Positions 24,722 to 36,602 of a DNA stretch of 64,000 nt are shown piece by piece; the first letter of the stretch is position 1; each line of letters begins with the position of its first letter. The translations under genes were made by a program, and so were the position numbers. Source of the DNA: Prosapia bicincta (lineage: Eukaryota; Arthropoda; Insecta; Hemiptera; Cercopidae); the NCBI GenBank assembly GCA_036971475.1, contig JBAIZL010000006.1, positions 63,998,398 to 64,062,397 on the forward strand. The letters are read 5' to 3'. The notes below the pieces were generated by a model. That model was not told where the DNA came from and searched no databases. It saw only the letters and a program-made list of their open reading frames with translations.

Positions 24722-25140
24722 GCGATGTTTTTTTCAATTCCTTCTATTAGTTATCACACTCTCTTTTTAGTTACATATATCTTGTTCAAATTTTTAATCG
24801 TTGATAAAATACTTTTTATTCATCTAAATATATTTTTTTAAACTTGTGGATGACACTTAATGTTAATACAGTTTTTTTCAAATATCAATTCATTAATTAC
24901 ATTTAATGAATTAATTTTAGTTTTGTATGTGAGAAAACTTTTCACAAAAGGGTCAAGATATGCAATATAGTTATTTCGTCTCATTTGGCTTAAAATAAGG
25001 TATAACATATGATTTCATAAAGCAACTGATTTAATTTTACAGGTTACGTGGTAGAACAGCTGTTTTAACGCATGGGTTATGTTACTTTATTTATATTAAT
25101 TGTAATTATTTACTAGAAGGTAACTAAAATAAAGGCCCTG
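24722..25140 (-). repeat. Interspersed repeat family B, copy 3
   Basis: Near full-length minus-strand copy: 'caattccttctattagttat', 'aaggccctgcctagttgac' flank, and the landmark 'gtggtagaacagctgtttta'. It aligns end to end with the copies at 17650 and 26836. Confidence 0.75.
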
Positions 25141-25618
25141 CCTAGTTGACTAGATGGGAATTGACTTTTTGGTTTATATTACTTGTTTCTTGTACAAAAT
25201 GTATATCTAAATAACTTATGTATAAACGTCATTCACTCTATCTAGTAAAACTTATATGTTATTTCTTCACAAAAATTAAATGTTTTATTAGTTTTTAAAA
25301 TGGCTTCCAAAACAGAACCCTTTGAACGACTCGAAATGGCTACGAATAGCTAAAGATATGAATTTATTGTTTCAAAAAACTTTCTATTGAAAAGATAAAG
25401 GAGGCAGTATACCATCTCTAACGTCAGAGGCGAACTGATGCGGACATTTTCGGAAAAACGATTTTACAACTTTTTTTAATAGACACTTTCAAATAAAAAT
25501 TACTACTAGAACCCGTAATAACGTGGTTAAATGATTATTTGTGACATAATCAGAATATGTGATAATTTAATGTGGGCCTCCATCATTGAAATTAAGGCAT
25601 CGTGTTTAAAATAAAAGC

Positions 25619-25677
<59 letters not shown>

Positions 25678-26835
25678 AAAATCTATTAGCATAAATTGAT
25701 TTAACAAAATGCCATTTTTGTTTTATTTTTTTTAATTTTTTTGGTTTATTTGTTTTGTATATATTTTTATTATAAAAATGTTCCATAAATAGTTGTGAAG
25801 TATGCTATTCAAACATAAATACTACCCAACTTTTAAATAATTGATAAACCATCTTTCGAAAACAAAATTCTAAATATAACATTATTTTAAAACGTTCAAT
25901 TTTAGTTCCAAAGTATCTTTTGATGAAAATAATTAGTTACATTCCGAAAACATTGTCTAGAGAAAGTGACGTCCAATTAATAGCAAAAACACCCTCAGCA
26001 GGAGTTTTTGAAATGTTCTTCAGAAAAGTAATTAATTTTGATTTTAAACAGTGTAGATGCTAACGTAAACAAAAAATGATTAAACGTCGGGACAGCAACT
26101 GGACTTGACAGCTGATGACAGGTTTGATTACGGCAGTAGGGAAATTTCCCTTCTTTTAGAAATTAAATTCCCTCCCAACAATTCTTTGATCGTCTATTTT
26201 TTGTCATCAAGAATACAAGTACGGTATTCATATTATATTTACTAATATATTATTAAACAGTTTCCAAATAATTTTGTATCAAGATATAGGCCTTCTGTAG
26301 CCTACATACTATTCCTATGGTAATTGATTATTTACCTTCAACGATCTCTGTTATAGGCCTACATAGGCACTGTTCTACAAAATATTGGTCAATTTTGACA
26401 ACTCATCGAAAATTTTCAAAATAAGGTAAATTAAGTTATTCTTAACTTAATATATCTCATTGAATTATTTCAAATGTTTAAATTATAAATTGGTAAAAAA
26501 TACGTAATGAAATATATTACGTTCCTACCTATTAAACAAAAAGTACAAATTTGTAAGTTTTAGGGAGCCAACAGCAAGTTTAATTACACTTCTAGGAATT
26601 TTACGAATTACAATGACAAACTAATTAAGCCTAAACGTTGAATTATTAATTCTTTACGTGTTTCGTGGGAGGAGAAATTGCTATTTTCCAAATTTTGTAA
26701 TTTTTGGGACGTGAGCAGAAGTTTTTATATATATTTTTTTTTTTTTTGTATTTTCATGACTTTTTCCATCGCTTGGTACATTTTTTGTGTGCTAAAATCG
26801 ATTACTTTGGAACGGGAAATAAATACCGCTTAATT
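25141..26835. other. AT-rich stretch with one (TA)n tract
   Basis: A perfect (TA)n run lies at about 25623-25674. Nothing else recognised. Confidence 0.5.
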
Positions 26836-27215
26836 CAATTCCTTCTATTAGTTCACACTTTCTTTACATAACCTATATATCTCGTACAAATTTTCAATCG
26901 TTAATAAAATACTTTTCATTCATCCATTCCGGTTCAAATATTTCTTTTCAACTTGTAGTGGATGGCATTTGAAGTTAAAAGTTTGTTCAAATATTAATTA
27001 ATTCATTCGTTTTAGTTTTATATTGGAGAAAACCCTTTCACTATAGGGGCAAGATATGCATATAGTTATTACTTCCCATTTCCCTTAAAATGGGTGATAA
27101 CATATGATTTCATAAGACAGCTGATTTTATGTTATAGGTTATGTGGTAGAACAGCTGTTTTAAAGGCTAGGTTTTGTTACTTTATTTATATTAACTGTAA
27201 TTGTTTACTAAAAAA
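26836..27215 (-). repeat. Interspersed repeat family B, copy 4
   Basis: Minus-strand copy: 'caattccttctattagttca', 'gcaagatatgcatatagtt', 'gtggtagaacagctgtttta', ending in 'gtttactaaaaaataactcg'. Confidence 0.75.
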
Positions 27216-27917
27216 TAACTCGAATAAAATCTGTCTTTTTTTACCCAAGTAAGAATTGTCTTTAAGAAATTGTTGTTTAAATTCCTTTTTTAGTATGCAA
27301 TCCCTCCACATCCAACCTCACCTTACAAACTTTAATATGGGAACCTATGTCTGAGAGGTCTCCAGATTAGAGTGTTTCCAAGAGTCCGACCCGTAAAACA
27401 AAAACAGAAAAAGCAGCGCAGAAGCCTTATCATGAGACAAACATCAGATGGTGACTCCTGAAGGTCACTCAACCGACCTAATACAATTCTGTCTATCAAA
27501 GATTCGGCCTTCGACTTTAAGGCGGACATCAGACGAACAATGTTACTGATGATCGCAAATTTTTGTCACGATATTTGGACCCACACCATATCTGTGACTT
27601 CTTTCTACTGTCCTGTCTAATAAAAAAAATGAAGGTTTCTTGTCTTATCACCGAATATTACTGTATCATTCGTATAGCATGTGTTATTTATTCTCTTCCC
27701 ATTCAGTAGAATAGATGGTATACAACTAAATCTCCAGTGTCTTGGCCCAAGAACGAATTTGTAACTGTCCAAAGACACCATTTATTCATGAAACAAACAG
27801 ACCTGTTGTCCAAATAAAATCCACGTTTTCAAGGTCATAGACTCCAAAACAGAGTAAAATCTTTACACCTCTAATTTTAGAAATTCCTCCAATTTAAAGA
27901 ATATGTGTATTTTTAAA
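27216..27917. other. Intergenic, nothing recognised
   Basis: A 65-codon minus-strand frame (27332-27529) has no ATG context or domain that I can support. Confidence 0.5.
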
Positions 27918-28177
27918 CAGGCGCGTATCCAAGGAGGGGCGATCGCTCCCCCCCCCCAATCCTCAAGAACTTTGGGTTAAAAAACGACAATATATTATTA
28001 AATTAAGACTTTCTATTAAATTAGACTTTTACTAAAGTTAATTCGTCTTTTATTGCAAATAAAAATTAAATGTTAATTTTTAATTTGAAAATGTGACGCG
28101 TTCCCTCAGCATAACCTCGTAAACGTCTAAACGTTTTAACAACAGATAGCGCTAGTGAAGCTTAGTCTCGAACATTC

Positions 28178-28497
28178 CTTAGCATAAGGTGATCCAAGCC
28201 CCCAGGCTTCCTGCATGATCTGTCGCGGGATTTTTCCTGGCAGGGTTTCTTTCTTGCCAGGTTTTTTCATCCCGCTCTTAGCGCGACACTTACCGTACTG
28301 TTTCATTTCACTATCTCCTGATTCTCCATGGAAAGAGCTTATGAGCTTGGTATATGGGCAATCAATCCCGTTTCCTTCACTCGCGGTAGGGATACTAACC
28401 GCATGCGCATGTGAGACGGAGGTAGCTCGCTAGAGGTTGGCTGCCACGAGGGCTGGGCGGGTTTTGGAGGCTCAGACCCGGGTAAAAAAAAAAAAAA
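28178..28497 (+). mobile_element. 5'-truncated jockey-like LINE end with poly(A)
   Basis: A ~310-bp GC-richer segment ends in a 13-A tail. It matches 42231-42545, which follows jockey-type coding sequence once the nested LINE is removed, so I infer it is the 3' UTR of that jockey-like family. The start 'ccttagcataag' is a 5' truncation point. It is nested inside the hAT derivative. Confidence 0.65.
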
Positions 28498-28688
28498 CAT
28501 GATTTTCAATACGTAATTTTGACTCCGGAATTGTTCGTGTTGGAAGAATAACTACTTATATTAATTAATAAACCATTTTTATAATAATAGCTTATTATGA
28601 AATTAATAATATTCTCTAGCCATAAGTGTTATCGAAACTGGAATAATTATTTATTAACAAATCTAATTTTCTACGAATCTTTATCACG

Positions 28689-28739
28689 TTACCGATTTCT
28701 AACGCAAGCGTAGAAAGAACTTTTTCTGTTCTATGTTTT
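28689..28739 (+). pseudogene. hAT transposase C-terminal dimerisation remnant
   Basis: Seventeen codons read LPISNASVERTFSVLCF, matching the hAT-family C-terminal motif (typically 'LPVSxASVERSFS'). The frame then enters the (CA)n tract. It lies close to the right terminal repeat, where the transposase C-terminus should be. Confidence 0.7.
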
Positions 28740-28755
28740 CACATACACGTACGCG

Positions 28756-28820
<65 letters not shown>

Positions 28821-28868
28821 ATGCATCGATCGCCCTACCCCCAAAGCAAGTCACTGGATACACGCCTG

Positions 28869-29577
28869 TTAAAGCTTTTCATTCTCGGAACAATTATAGC
28901 TTTCGCAGTAAAGTTTAGGCACTAAAGCCATCTCGGCCCAGGTTTATTTTCAACTAATGACTGGTCATTGATTTCATAAAATATCCGGTGTTATTCTTCT
29001 AGTACATCAATAAATATTCAACAATAAAAATACACGGCACTTTTAGGAAAGGCTTATCAATATTGTTTTCCCTACAAATCAGAATTAAAATAATTACTTA
29101 CCCTATTCCGAGAGTTGTCTGTTCATGTAAGTTGATAGTGTCCTGAATAAATACTTTTATAGAATGAAATACTTTTACCGAAACCCACAGTAATTTCCTA
29201 CGTAGTTGGTAATCACATTTATGTATAATACAATTTTTATAAAATAAGCGCTTCAAAAAGCTCCAAAAAGATGCTACAAATAAAAAGCAGTAAATAAAAT
29301 TCTGGATAAATTATGTTTGTCTAGCATATAAATTAATTTTTACCAACTTCCCTTTTTATCCAACTTTATTTAAAGTCGATATTTATAAAACTAAAAATCG
29401 TTTTTCGGTTAGTGTAATCAATAGATTATTTAAACAAATTTAATTTCGAAAATAGCTTATTAACTATTTTAGACTCTTAATTCATTTTTGGAGGGGGGTT
29501 TTCATTAATTTTATTATTATTATTTAACTGGTAAATTGTGTGCGCGAATACAACAAATATTTATGTGTCTTGTAGTG
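28869..29577. other. AT-rich stretch, nothing recognised
   Basis: No coding, repeat or structural signal seen. Confidence 0.5.
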
Positions 29578-30025
29578 ACGCATGAGATTAGAGTCCAGAG
29601 TTGTACCACATTTTATCCGTATAGAGCATAGGTTCCCAAACTAGGAGGGCGCGTCCCTTTAGGGGGAGGGGCTTAAAGGAAAGTCAGGGGCGCATGAGAT
29701 TAGAGTCCAGAGTTGTACCACATTTTATCCGTATAGAGCATAGGTTCCCAAACTAGGAGGGCGCGTCCCTTTAGGGGGAGGGGCTTAAAGGAAAGTCAGG
29801 GGCGCATGAGATTAGAGTCCAGAGTTGTACCACATTTTATCCGTATAGAGCATAGGCTCCCGAAGTAGGAGGGCGCGTCCCTTTAGGGGGGAGGCGTAAA
29901 GGCTAGTCAGGGGCGCATGAGATTAGAGTGCAGAGTTGTACCACATTTTATCCGTATAGAGCATAGGTTCCCGTACTAGGAGGGCGCGTCCCTTTGGGGG
30001 GGGGCGTAAAGGCAAGTCAGGGGCG
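29578..30025. repeat. 113-bp tandem repeat, 4 copies
   Basis: Units begin at about 29578, 29691, 29803 and 29916 with 'gcatgagattagag'. Copies 1 and 2 are nearly identical; 3 and 4 diverge by substitutions and G-run lengths. Each unit contains a hAT-like terminus (CATAGGTTCCC) in its second half. Confidence 0.93.
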
Positions 30026-30894
30026 CAAGAGACAAGTTGGAAAATAGTAAGATAAATTCTCATTTAGTTAAAATTTAAGTAAAAATTTTATCAAAATTAA
30101 AAACTAAATTAACGCCGCAGCTTTTTAGATAAGTAATTTTATTGAATATGATGTTCAGAAAATGTTAATGAAATGTATGCACTTAAAAGAGGAATATAAT
30201 TAAAGGTTGTGCAAATTTTGTAAACTTGAAATTAAATCAACATGACTGCTTGAAATGAATAATAGTACACAAGTGTCGCGAAACAAATGTATGCCGTTCA
30301 ATGTGGCAACAATAGTCAAATCTTCATTTTGGATAAAACACTTAGAAGTGTGTTACAGGCAGCTTTTCGATTATACTTGTTTTTTTCAAACACCTACTTG
30401 CGCGAAAAAAACCCTTTCAGTACGTGTTGAAATAAAAATTAAATATAGAAACAAACGGTGTTGCTAATGATGTGCGTTGTGCCTTTACTAAAATACAACC
30501 TCAAATAGGCATGCTAGTGAAAACAATTCAAGCTCTTCCATCTCGCTAACATATTTTCCTCTTATCAGTTAAAATTTACCACTTGAATTAAAACTTGAAA
30601 TGTTATATCATGTTTCTTGTTAAAGTATGTATAAATGAATAAATTGTTTTATATAATATGATTTCTTGTATAATAATCAAAAACAACAAAGGTTATTCAA
30701 ATAAATAAAGGTTATTAATTTTAAATTAATAAATAATTCTTGTATTTGAATAACCTTTGTTGTTTTTGATATATATAACATTTGTTTCTTTTTAATATGC
30801 CATATCATTTATTTATAGTGTAAAGTGGAGGGTGTGGTAGGCTTTAATATCAAGAATGAGGGGGCGTGGTACAAAAAGGTTTGGGAACCCCTGG
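29962..30894. mobile_element. Non-autonomous hAT-like element
   Basis: The left end CATAGGTTCCC (copy 4 of the tandem repeat) matches the inverted right end CCAGGGGTTCCCAAACC. The candidate 8-bp target duplications are gtatagag (29954-29961) and atacagag (30895-30902), agreeing at 6 of 8. 'CAGGGGTTCCCAAAC' is a common hAT terminus. No transposase is recognisable in the ~930 bp, which contains a small hairpin at 30668-30776. Confidence 0.6.
30668..30776. mobile_element. Small hairpin element
   Basis: Left 'atcaaaaacaacaaaggtta' pairs with right 'taacctttgttgtttttgat', with arms of about 45 nt and imperfect matching near the centre. The outer motif 'gtatttgaataacc' is shared with 3640-3850. 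It is followed by (TA)3. Confidence 0.7.
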
Positions 30895-31257
30895 ATACAG
30901 AGGATCTATGGCGGGACCTAGTGCATGTCCTAGGCCTGTTTGTAAATGTATAGGAAAGTTTTATAATACCGGAAGTGCTGGTGCTAAGGAGAATGGTTCT
31001 AATACCAGCAGTTTTGGAATAATCGATGGTCATCAATCTTTTTAAAAATATAGAAATAGAAATGGCTAATGGAATCAAGTTAAATTTTCCAATATTTGAG
31101 AAGATATAAAAAGGGAATGTTTTAGGAAAGCAAAAAATCATATTTAAAGAAACTGCATGCAGATAAAGGGAACAGCAAAAAAACAAGCAATATACAATTT
31201 TTTCATAGTTAATTCCTACTGAGGTCAACAAAGAAAAATTGTATAATTATTTGCTTA

Positions 31258-31690
31258 TTTCCAGTTTGTTTCTTTATTTTATTCATTTAATTAATTTTTA
31301 ACCCTACAGCACTATTTATGAGATTGTGTGATAACCATGGTAACAGTTTAAGGTTGTACAATGGAGGTTTCAACGACAACCAGATGAGGGGGGGATTCGA
31401 ATACATCTTTGAGAAACAAAAATCTAGGTATTGGAAAGTTAACGCAGTGTCAAACCGCGTTAGACCTCGAACATGATGATACTCAGTTCAAATCTAGATA
31501 GACAACCGAGATTGTTATAATTTTTAGTTATTGAATAAATATTTGAAAAACCTCTATTAACATCCACTATAGCTTTAAAAATATGTATTTGTACTTCATT
31601 GGATGAATAAAAACGTATTTTTTTACGATTGAAAATTTGTACAAGATATATCAGGAGAGTGTACCATAGTAGGAGGAATTTACAAATGAT
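31258..31690 (+). repeat. SINE-like repeat, full copy
   Basis: Partner of 7895-8330 over the full length. B box GTTCAAATCT at about 31486; A-box-like 'ttaacgcagtgtcaaac' upstream; tail 'gattgaaaatttgtacaaga'. Confidence 0.6.
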
Positions 31691-32494
31691 TGTAACGACT
31701 TTAGAGCAATCAAAAGAACTCTTACGTAGGGCAGTAATGTAATGAGTACACTATGCAGTACCGGCCTTTAGGGGAGGGTGGGGATCGTGCGTTTAGGGGC
31801 GCTGAAGAGTGATCATAATTATAGGAAATTTCTTGGAAAAATATTTGTAGGAACTAAAAAAATTAAGCAAAAATGTATATGCAATAAAGGATAGGTATGA
31901 AAAATGTTCCGAATTTTATATTTCCTCAGGCCTATCTTTATTTTTTAGTGAAAATATAGACAAAAATCTTCTACGTAAAAATTTGGATCTTGAGCAATTT
32001 TTTACTTTTAAATTTATTTGAGCTCTAATAAGATGTATTTTGTTTATTAGAATCTAATTCAGCTTGTGATTAGACTCACAACAGAATCCAGTGAGAGAAA
32101 AACTAATCCATTCCGAGATTTGTTTGAATCGAAGCAGTGAATTAGTTAGGAAATACGAAAAATTGTTTATAATCACCTTGTTCATTTAATAGTTACTTTC
32201 GATACAAGTGCGTAAAAGTGTTCTGCCACGGAGTGGGATGGCAATTATACGAGCTGTAGAACACCTTACAGACGTGAATGGATCAATATATATTCAACAA
32301 CGATGAGCGTGAAAGCGAGTTTTGCAAAAATACGAGGTGTTAGCATAATACGACTGTTACAGTTGGATATACTCTCTAATAATGGTAAGGCTATTTCAGT
32401 TACATATCCTTTACAAAGGCAGCGAATGAAATCTTGCCCGACAAATGATAAAGCCTAAGGTCGGAACTGATTAAATGTTAAATAAAGAGATATG

Positions 32495-32497
<3 letters not shown>

Positions 32498-32537
<40 letters not shown>

Positions 32538-32852
32538 TATTATATATATTACCTATTTAAGTATTTAAAGTTTTTCTAAACGATGTATATATATATGTAG
32601 AATATCAAATAGGTTTTCCTGTTAGAATTATTTTTAAGATTAAATAATATACACTAATTACAGGATTTATTCCTGTAATTAGTGTAGATTATTTAATCTT
32701 GAAAAAAAAATTTATATATCGCAATATGTATTCTTGTGTATTAATAAAGAACTAAGTCAAAATACAAATACAAGAATTATAATTGAATTATTCAATTATA
32801 ATTCTTGTATTTGTATTTTGACTTTCGTTATATATATATATATATATATAAA
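32498..32852. repeat. (TA)n tracts enclosing two hairpins
   Basis: (TA)n lies at 32498-32531 and 32829-32851. Between them are an imperfect hairpin (arms 32636-32665 and 32671-32700) and a perfect one (arms 32755-32787 and 32791-32823, 3-nt loop). The second shares 'attcttgtatttg' with the hairpins at 3640 and 30668. Confidence 0.85.
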
Positions 32853-34649
32853 AGGGTCATCAAAGTATAATTGCTGCAAAATAATTTTTCAATTCCTTTG
32901 ATCAAGTTGCCTACCATACGCCTGATGGGTAGGCACTACACGTGCTGCTTTAATTGCAAACGGGATTCTAGGAAAGCAAACGTCGTGTATAAAGTGCGTT
33001 ATTAAGTAGGCCTTGTGGCAAATAACGAAAGATGTCACCAACGTACAACTTTATCTCAGTGATGGACGTCACTAAATATGATGAAAACTTGCGACTATGC
33101 AAATGAAAAGGAAACTATTTCAAATGAGTGTGTAAAAGGTTGCTTCATACTGGGAATGTTTCAGAATCTCATCGTGTTGCATTTCATACGAAAATGAAAC
33201 CATTAACACTAAAAATAAAAATGTTTAAATGCTTATTAATGTATTCGTGGCTAAAACGTAGAAATATTTAGACAGAAATTCTCAGAAGAAATCTGTAAAC
33301 TGAACGCCTAGTATGTGGAACATCTAAGTTTAAACAAAATCAACGTTTAATGCTTTCCAACTCCTTCATCTCACCATGGTTCTCCTGTTGGTCGGACTGT
33401 AATGACGTCATGGTGTCAAATACACTCGGAATAATTCCACCCTGAAAGTCGTGGAAACATACATTCTACTTAAGCTACTTCGTAACAAAGTTCGAAAGCT
33501 TATTCAACCTTGCAAAATACCTCTGTAATTTTAATTATACTATAATCACATATTTACAAAAATAATAAGGCACTAACTAGAGAAATTTTCTTCACTATTA
33601 TTACGGCAAAGCCGAGCAGTTGAAACTATAAACAATGCTATGAATGTAAATTATTAATTCCACAAATTATTGCCTATAACTTTCTATGCATGCATAGATT
33701 TAGTCATGGGAAAAAATACAGTGTTCTTATTATTTGTTTAAAGACAAATAAACCTGGATGAGTAACCAAAAACACATTTTACGTTTCATACTTTCAACTA
33801 AAACAAGCTAAATTAAAGCTAATTTCACCGAAATAATTCAGAATTTAGATTAGGAAAAGTCTTTCAGGCGAGCGTTATTATTCGCCCATAAGTCTCAGAA
33901 AAAGCCTTCAAAAATCACGTTAACGGCAACATTGGTTATGTCTGCAACTATCTAAATTTCTCTTAAACTGAAACCAGCAGCGAAGGTGAGAGAAAAGAAA
34001 ATATTATACAAACAACTAATTAAATACAAATATTTATATTGCATGAAATTACTATTATGTGAAACCGTAGGCTTTTTTAGAAATCTTCACCTAAAAAGTT
34101 ATACTATATATTTTTTTACTGAAATAAAAGGGCCATATTTTTGTAACAAATCTGTTCTTATTTTACTATTTGATTTTTTTTATTTTTAAGGTGCAATTGT
34201 CACCTCTAGTAGGTCTTCAGTTATTAAACTAATTCCAGCAAATTTTTAAAATGTATTTTATTACTTACATCTCATATATTTTATTTTCATTATAAGATTT
34301 TCGAAATAAATTTAAATGGGTCGAATGTCAGCTAGCTTTTGAAAATACGATTTTTACTTTGAAATTAAATATAAGTGGCAATATCATAAAACTTGCACTA
34401 TGAGAAAATTATGTGTCACTAACAAACTTATTATAGTTGACATTTCCTAAGCGATTCAATTATGTTTATAAATATTTGTTTTACCATGCTCTAGGCTTCC
34501 AGAATCGATACTGTCTTTAACACACTGGTGCTATCTCGCGGATATTATAAATACTATTTTCATATAGTTTAACGAACTGGCACAGACAGCAGCACACGAT
34601 AAAGTGTTTTCTTGTTTAATTAATTAATTTTTTTTTAACCAGACCCTTC
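32853..34649. other. AT-rich stretch, nothing recognised
   Basis: No gene is supported. A 67-codon frame at 33986-34189 shows no features. Confidence 0.5.
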
Positions 34650-34757
34650 ACTAGCGGTAGGGATACTAACCGCATGCGCATGTGAGTAAAAGGTAGTTCG
34701 CTAGAGGTTGTCTGCCACGAGGGCTGGACGGGTTTTGGGGGCTCAGTCCCGGGTAAT
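34650..34757 (+). mobile_element. Jockey-like 3' UTR fragment
   Basis: It matches the last ~105 bp of 28178-28497 ('cggtagggatactaaccgca' to 'gctcagtcccgggt'). The poly(A) is replaced by 'aataatttatttaattaaac'. Confidence 0.7.
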
Positions 34758-34786
34758 AATTTATTTAATTAAACTTCAAGTGTATC

Positions 34787-34966
34787 TTACAATAAAAATA
34801 TTGAAAAGAACCCAAATACCACAAAAATAATCAAAAATAACAAATAAAACAAGTTACTTAAGATTAAACCCTTATGTACATTTCGATGACCATGTCATCA
34901 TCATCAGAGGGTCTTGTTACAAAACACAATCTAGCACACAAGAAGTTACAAACTAGAACGTAGTGT
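34787..34966 (-). mobile_element. Solo pseudo-LTR-like element (180 bp) with hammerhead
   Basis: It is flanked by a perfect 12-bp direct repeat, ttcaagtgtatc, at 34775-34786 and 34967-34978, taken as the target-site duplication. The left 85 bp ('ttacaataaaaatattgaaa' onward) equals one arm of the perfect palindrome at 48158-48333. The interior encodes a complete hammerhead-like fold on the minus strand. The small size, target duplication and hammerhead match what is known of pseudo-LTRs of Penelope-like elements, but no PLE protein is adjacent, so the class is inferred. Confidence 0.75.
34866..34914 (-). ncRNA. Type I hammerhead ribozyme candidate
   Basis: Read 5' to 3' on the minus strand. 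The stem I 5' strand is AGACCCU. The core CUGAUGA is followed by one extra U. Stem II is GAUGAC, loop AUG, GUCAUC (6 bp). Then comes GAAA. Stem III is a single U-A pair closing the tetraloop GUAC. UA is the cleavage dinucleotide. The stem I 3' strand is AGGGUUU, 7 bp with one G-U. The predicted cleavage lies between 34873 and 34872. All invariant core bases are present. The extra U after the core is the only departure, and it recurs in sister copies. Self-cleavage is a prediction only. Confidence 0.7.
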
Positions 34967-34978
34967 TTCAAGTGTATC

Positions 34979-35680
34979 CTCTACGGAGCTAAACCGCGAA
35001 ATATCGCGGCTACGCTATATACAAGCAGCCGCTAAATCGAAGGCACAAACAAGGAAGAAGGTTGACGAGGATAAAACCCCAAAAACTGCCTCTTCCGCCA
35101 AAACAGGTGCCTGCTTCTCGTACACAACCACAACCATTTCCTACGGAAAGCCAGCGCAAATGTCACCTCCTACTATTACCTCCTCCAAACCGACGCTCCC
35201 ACCCAAGCTGGGCCCACTTCCTACACCTAAACCACGGGTGAGCTTCTGGTCCTAAGGCCAGGTCATCAACGACACAACCAATTCCTAAAGTCAGGGTTAA
35301 TGTCCCACCAACAGGGGGATAGACGCCCGAAGCTCACAAAGGCCAGGACACCGCCCAGCCCCAGCCGGAGCCCCGTATGGCTCCCCAAGCACCTATTTAC
35401 CCATCCCTGACCACACCTATTGTCGTCCCCTTCTACGGACTGGGCGAAAGCAACCTTTGAGCCTTTTCCAAGAGTAATTATCTTTACTCTGACCTGGGAA
35501 GCATTCACGAGTGGACTGGGTCTTTTCATTGTTAAGATCCTGTCCTCACCCCCAAAAACCTTCTCAGAATTCCTAACTACCTAGTAGGGAACTACCTACT
35601 AGCTAGCAAATCCACTGTCTTCACGACTCCTTCCTCTGGTCGTGGGACCTCACGATCCCGTGGTACCAGTATGTTCGAGA
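34979..35680 (+). pseudogene. Jockey-like LINE ORF1 C-terminal remnant
   Basis: An ATG-less open frame (about 34972-35250) encodes some 90 residues: a basic, charged stretch (VSSTELNREISRLR, QTRKKVDEDK) and then a Thr/Pro/Ser-rich tail with ISYGKPAQ, similar in style to the 'SYAxxT' region near the end of jockey-clade ORF1 proteins. A further frame to 35680 is Ser/Arg-rich. Part of the end (35584-35672) is duplicated at 37650-37765. Assignment is by composition, motif style and the neighbouring jockey ORF2 fragment. Confidence 0.45.
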
Positions 35681-35699
35681 CCCCTAGCAGAGGTGTTTT

Positions 35700-36474
35700 T
35701 CTCCTCCATTTTCCTTCTCAACCCCTCATCTATTTTCATCCTCAAACCTTCCTCCCTTTTCCAACTTCCCCTTCATCTCCTCCAACCCCTTTTCAATCCT
35801 CTCCATATCCTTTAGCCTAAGCTCGCCAGATTCACCCCTTTCTTAGCTCTAAGGTTAATCTCTTATTTCCGCCATAGCCTACCTATACATCCCCTGATTC
35901 TCATTCCGTCCCCCTTAGTATATCATCTTTAGAAACCCTGACACTTTAATTTCGAACTCTTCAAAACATCCCTACACTCCCTGACTCGCCCTATGAAGTA
36001 AAACTCCCGTCATATCCAACTCTTCTTTCATCACCTTCTCAATACCCTTAACCTTTTTCAACCTCTTAATGAAATAGCCCCTATGTGTCTTCCTGGAAAC
36101 TTTTAACCTCACATTAACATCAATTCCTTCACATAACCCCCAAATCTTCTTCACCCAACCATCCAAGGTCCATTAAGGCCCTATGCCTTACCATCCCAGA
36201 ATAATAATTTTCCCCCGGAGAACCCTCAGAAGCGCTACTCTTTACTCTTTTTCTTCCCTTACACTTGATACCCATACTAATTGACGTTGATATCTCACCT
36301 TCCCCAGACCTCTTGAACTCTTCCCCCTTATCACTCATTTTCCAAAACCTGACACACACAAACCCTCAAAAACCCTACCAGATGCACTGTCTCAGAATTA
36401 ACCCCCTACTGACTACTATATTCACCAGCAGTCACACACGGGCGCGCGTGCGCACAATTACTATTTTAGTTTAA
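35700..36474 (-). pseudogene. Possible LINE ORF1-type remnant, minus strand
   Basis: The plus strand is strongly pyrimidine-biased; the minus strand carries two open frames, 36359-36129 and 36166-35972. The second (VNVRLKVSRKTHRGYF then KVKGIEKVMKEELDMTGV) resembles the RNA-binding part of coiled-coil ORF1 proteins, where a 'KxxVMKxKxxLxG' helix is usual. A Glu/Lys-rich stretch continues at about 35780-35860. Origin uncertain. Confidence 0.3.
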
Positions 36475-36517
36475 CTTCCAAATAGGCTACAATTATATAA
36501 TTATAATTAAAATTGTA

Positions 36518-36518
<1 letters not shown>

Positions 36519-36600
<82 letters not shown>
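36519..36600. repeat. (ATT)n microsatellite
   Basis: A perfect trinucleotide run of about 27 units; the poly-Asn frame is an artefact. Confidence 0.97.

Positions 36601-36602
<2 letters not shown>

Larger units (their letters stand above)
27918..28868 (+). mobile_element. hAT element, deletion derivative
   Basis: The left terminus CAGGCGCGTATCCA matches the inverted right terminus CAGGCGTGTATCCA, and subterminal 'gggcgatcg' is also mirrored. The interior contains the conserved hAT C-terminal dimerisation motif (separate entry), a 5'-truncated jockey-like insertion at 28178-28497 and a (CA)n(TA)n tract at 28757-28821. An 8-bp target duplication is not clear. Length 951 bp, against about 2.5-3 kb expected for an intact element. 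Confidence 0.75.

Noticed and set aside
29578..30025. CRISPR-like direct repeats
   Set aside because: The units are contiguous 113-bp tandem copies without spacers, in a eukaryotic genome.
30809..31231. 140-codon minus-strand frame
   Set aside because: It runs across the hAT terminus and flanking DNA, shows no domain, and its composition follows the local AT bias.
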